DNA from: Bacteroides fragilis NCTC 9343
GTDB lineage: Bacteria > Bacteroidota > Bacteroidia > Bacteroidales > Bacteroidaceae
Assembly (NCBI RefSeq): GCF_000025985.1
Contig: NC_003228.3
Location: 62,001-126,000, forward strand
DNA: 64,000 bases
Direction of reading: 5' to 3'
The notes beneath the pieces were generated by a model that ran no database searches, was not told where the DNA came from, and saw nothing but the letters and a program-made list of their open reading frames with translations. This document shows, piece by piece, positions 62,340 through 64,000 of the stretch; the stretch's first letter is position 1, and the number at the start of each line of letters is the position of its first letter. The translations under genes were made by a program, and so were the position numbers.

Positions 62340-62555
62340 CCTTTTAAGGATAGCCGTTTCTCAAACTGGCAGTTCTCTGTTTATATTCCTTTGTCGAAAT
62401 CTGCGTTTGGAAAATAACCTAAACAATGGGCTGTCTTGTCTTCTTCTTATCCGTTTCTTTGGTCTGCGAAGCCAGTTCGTAACACGGTTTTATGCAGTCC
62501 GTGCCCAATCGGTCCCAAAGGAGAAGAATTAATTTCTGACAGGCTCTATATTTAA
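62340..62555 (-). other. Non-coding stretch, possible remnant or dispersed repeat
   Basis: No intact gene. Minus-strand frames read short protein-like fragments (for example PLGPIGHGLHKTVLRTGFAD around 62530-62460, and QTKETDKKKTRQPIV in another frame) that could be leftovers of a decayed gene or a repeated element. Support is weak. Confidence 0.25.
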
Positions 62556-62559
62556 CTAT

Positions 62560-62608
62560 AAAGATGGGATGGAATGATTGCCATGCATGATTCCTATCCC
62601 ATCTTTTA
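62560..62608. terminator. Bidirectional terminator between the protease operon and ybeY
   Basis: AAAGATGGGAT (62560-62570) pairs with ATCCCATCTTT (62596-62606), and GGAAT (62571-62575) with ATTCC (62590-62594), separated by one bulged base. U-rich 3' flank on the plus strand. Confidence 0.88.
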
Positions 62609-62620
62609 TTTGAGGGAGAA

Positions 62621-63040
62621 TTACTGCTTTCTCATAGCTAGTGCCTTATTCTCTGCAGCTTCCATAATTTCACGTTCTCCAGGACCCTTGTCGTTGATTC
62701 CGCAAAGGTGGAGTATACCGTGAATAATTGTCCGGTGGAGTTCTTCTTCATAAGGAGTGTTGAACTGTTCCGAGTTAGTCTTCACTGTTTCCAGGCTAAT
62801 GAATAAATCACCTGAAAGACGATTGCCCTCGCAATAGTCAAAAGTGATGATATCTGTATAGTAATCGTGTTGAAGATATTGGCGGTTCACTTCCAATATT
62901 TTTTCGTCCGAACAGAAAATATAGGCGATTTCACCGATTCTTTTTTCATAAGTGGCGGCTACGGCTTTGATCCATTCGGTAGTCTCACGTTTTTTGATAT
63001 CGGGCATTTTGATACCCTCTGTCTGATAAGTTATAGCCAT
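62621..63040 (-). CDS. ybeY: Endoribonuclease YbeY
   Basis: A 139-residue metalloprotein for 16S rRNA 3' maturation and ribosome quality control. Motifs: AYIFCSDEKILEVNRQYLQHDYYTDIITFDY, GDLFISLETV and the metal site HGILHLCGIND. The last residue of the canonical HGxLHLxGxxH metal triad is Asp here, as in many Bacteroidetes YbeY proteins. Single gene, convergent with the protease operon. Confidence 0.93.
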   Translation of the reverse strand: MAITYQTEGIKMPDIKKRETTEWIKAVAATYEKRIGEIAYIFCSDEKILEVNRQYLQHDYYTDIITFDYCEGNRLSGDLFISLETVKTNSEQFNTPYEEELHRTIIHGILHLCGINDKGPGEREIMEAAENKALAMRKQ

Positions 63041-63137
63041 ATTATTTGATTTTTAATAATGATCGGAATACGCAGTTTTCGGGAGAGTTACCATGCTTCC
63101 GATGTACTTTAAAAAAAGTATTTCTTTTTTTAAAAGA

Positions 63138-63145
63138 CAAAGATA
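63138..63145 (-). promoter_or_regulatory. -7 box upstream of ybeY
   Basis: The minus strand reads TATCTTTG; TTTG lies upstream at 63172-63169 with a 23-base spacer. It is about 98 bases from the ybeY ATG. The remainder of 63173-63430 holds nothing recognisable. Confidence 0.45.
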
Positions 63146-63435
63146 AGAATTTTAATTGAGGATAAGCGCAAATTGCAGTAATAAGGCTGATGAATAGCGG
63201 TTTAAACTATACTGTTCCGTTACTTCCTTGGGTTGGTAGTGGTTAGGATCGTTTTCAAAGAACTGATTTCTATGATTTTCAGACACTATTTGTTTGCCAA
63301 TATAACCGAAGCTCCGAAAAGCAGAAGTGATATAGAGGAAAATCGTGAAATGTCAAATTAGACAGGTTGTCCGGTCAGAGTATTATTGCACAAGAAGAAT
63401 ACTATCTTTTGAGACCGTAACTATTTTGTTTTTTA

Positions 63436-63443
63436 TATATTTG
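63436..63443 (+). promoter_or_regulatory. -7 box of the hypothetical gene
   Basis: TATATTTG, 47 bases before the ATG at 63490. A TTTG (63408-63411) lies 24 bases upstream, a little too far. Confidence 0.45.
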
Positions 63444-63489
63444 CAAATGACAATTATCCAGGTCGGATATTACTATTACATACAATACT

Positions 63490-63915
63490 ATGACAGAGTT
63501 CAGATACAGTATTTGCGAACCACTTAATCCGAAAGTGATAGAAAAAGGAATGATAGCCCCTGACTCCGTTATCGGGTTGTTCAATGATTTTCAGTGGGAC
63601 TATTATTTAAAGCAGATAGAAGTCGCTGAAACGAGGAAAATGGACATTTATTTTTCTCCCTCGCTGGAAGTGGAGAATAAAGCGAATAAAAACGGGCTTA
63701 CGATCTCTGCTGTCGGCGATCCGGAAGATCCTGAGTTTTATATTTTTTACAAACGTCCCATAAGCGTGGTGAAGAAGCAGTTTTTTCGTAAACCGCAAAC
63801 GGTCGTGGAGGATTATGTCAGTGAGATCACTGGTCAAACGAAAGAGGATGTTATTGAATGTCTGAATGCCCTTATCAAAAACGATCAGGAATTCCTAAGG
63901 AGAAAAATTGCATAA
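63490..63915 (+). CDS. Conserved hypothetical cytoplasmic protein
   Basis: A 141-residue protein without signal or membrane segments. It starts MTEFRYSICEPLNPKVIEKG, has FNDFQWDYYLKQIEVAET and ISAVGDPEDPEFYIFYKRP, and ends in a helical region (YVSEITGQTKEDVIECLNALIKNDQEFLRRKIA). It looks like a small alpha/beta protein of a Bacteroides-specific family. Function unknown. It appears to be co-transcribed with the truncated frame that follows. Confidence 0.75.
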   Translation: MTEFRYSICEPLNPKVIEKGMIAPDSVIGLFNDFQWDYYLKQIEVAETRKMDIYFSPSLEVENKANKNGLTISAVGDPEDPEFYIFYKRPISVVKKQFFRKPQTVVEDYVSEITGQTKEDVIECLNALIKNDQEFLRRKIA

Positions 63916-64000
63916 AGAGTAGTACCCCGAGGATAAATGAGATAGAAAGCCTTTTAGATAAGCAAAATACGGAAGCTAAGAGCAACTTTTGGAAGATTGT
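63858..64000 (+). CDS. N-terminal part of a following gene (cut by the window edge)
   Basis: An ATG at 63858, inside the preceding gene in another frame, opens a frame that continues to the window edge (MSECPYQKRSGIPKEKNCIK then SSTPRINEIESLLDKQ). The long 58-base overlap with the previous gene makes an internal start possible as well. No family can be told from the visible 47 residues. Confidence 0.45.
   Translation, partial: MSECPYQKRSGIPKEKNCIKSSTPRINEIESLLDKQNTEAKSNFWKI

Overview
The window looks like chromosomal DNA of a Bacteroides species, most likely Bacteroides fragilis. Promoters follow the Bacteroidetes pattern (TTTG or TTG, about 20 bp, then TAnnTTTG), there are almost no Shine-Dalgarno sequences, and the families DUF3098, DUF4271, DUF4861, DUF3836, DUF3244, fimbrillin and GT117 are typical of the genus. 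The pointer to B. fragilis is two invertible-promoter modules whose inverted repeats carry the core reported for its Mpi recombinase sites (ARACGTWCGT). No transposon, CRISPR array or rRNA operon was seen. One tRNA gene (Gln, UUG) is present.

Layout. 0-7.5 kb (+): a transglutaminase-like lipoprotein, then a conserved operon (methyltransferase, ftsX, DUF3098, uppP, truB, queA, folK). 7.5-9.1 kb: metK behind a probable SAM-II riboswitch. 9.1-14 kb (+): LOG-family protein, DUF4271, hemD, rnpA, yidD, TatD-like, tyrS. 14-17.4 kb (-): a large Tricorn-type protease. 17.5-22.7 kb (+): tRNA-Gln, then a uronate/sulfated-glycan group (sulfatase, kduI, kduD, DUF4861 lipoprotein). 22.7-27.6 kb (-): queG, polysaccharide deacetylase, GT117 membrane glycosyltransferase. 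27.6-32.6 kb (+): two fimbrillin-like lipoprotein genes, each behind its own invertible promoter, both lying in the OFF orientation, plus an HU-like/DUF4469 protein. 32.8-42.7 kb (-): metal ABC transporter parts, mnmD-like, YqaA-like, an integral membrane protein, purD, a DPP IV-like peptidase, an rRNA methyltransferase and cysE. 42.8-45.6 kb (+): a LytS/LytTR-type two-component pair, followed by a likely orphan small RNA. 46-57.7 kb: DUF3836, polA, ispB (+), a DUF1266 gene with an elaborate structured leader, and a minus-strand housekeeping run (mnmG, apt, uvrC, dtd, mazG-like, deoC). 58.4-62.3 kb (+): a TPR membrane regulator, DUF3244, a C10 (streptopain-type) cysteine protease and a small lipoprotein that could be its inhibitor. 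62.6-64 kb: ybeY (-), a conserved hypothetical and the start of a truncated gene.

How the parts work together. Most of the window is housekeeping: tRNA modification (truB, queA, queG, mnmG, mnmD-like), envelope lipid carrier recycling (uppP), isoprenoid chain synthesis (ispB), DNA repair (polA, uvrC) and heme synthesis (hemD). The accessory interest lies in surface variation (invertible fimbrillin promoters), host-glycan uronate metabolism, and the protease/inhibitor cluster. Two parS-like palindromes (near 45.9 and 55.8 kb) suggest the 46-58 kb part may lie in the origin-proximal domain. All functional calls rest on reading motifs by eye; no database search was run.
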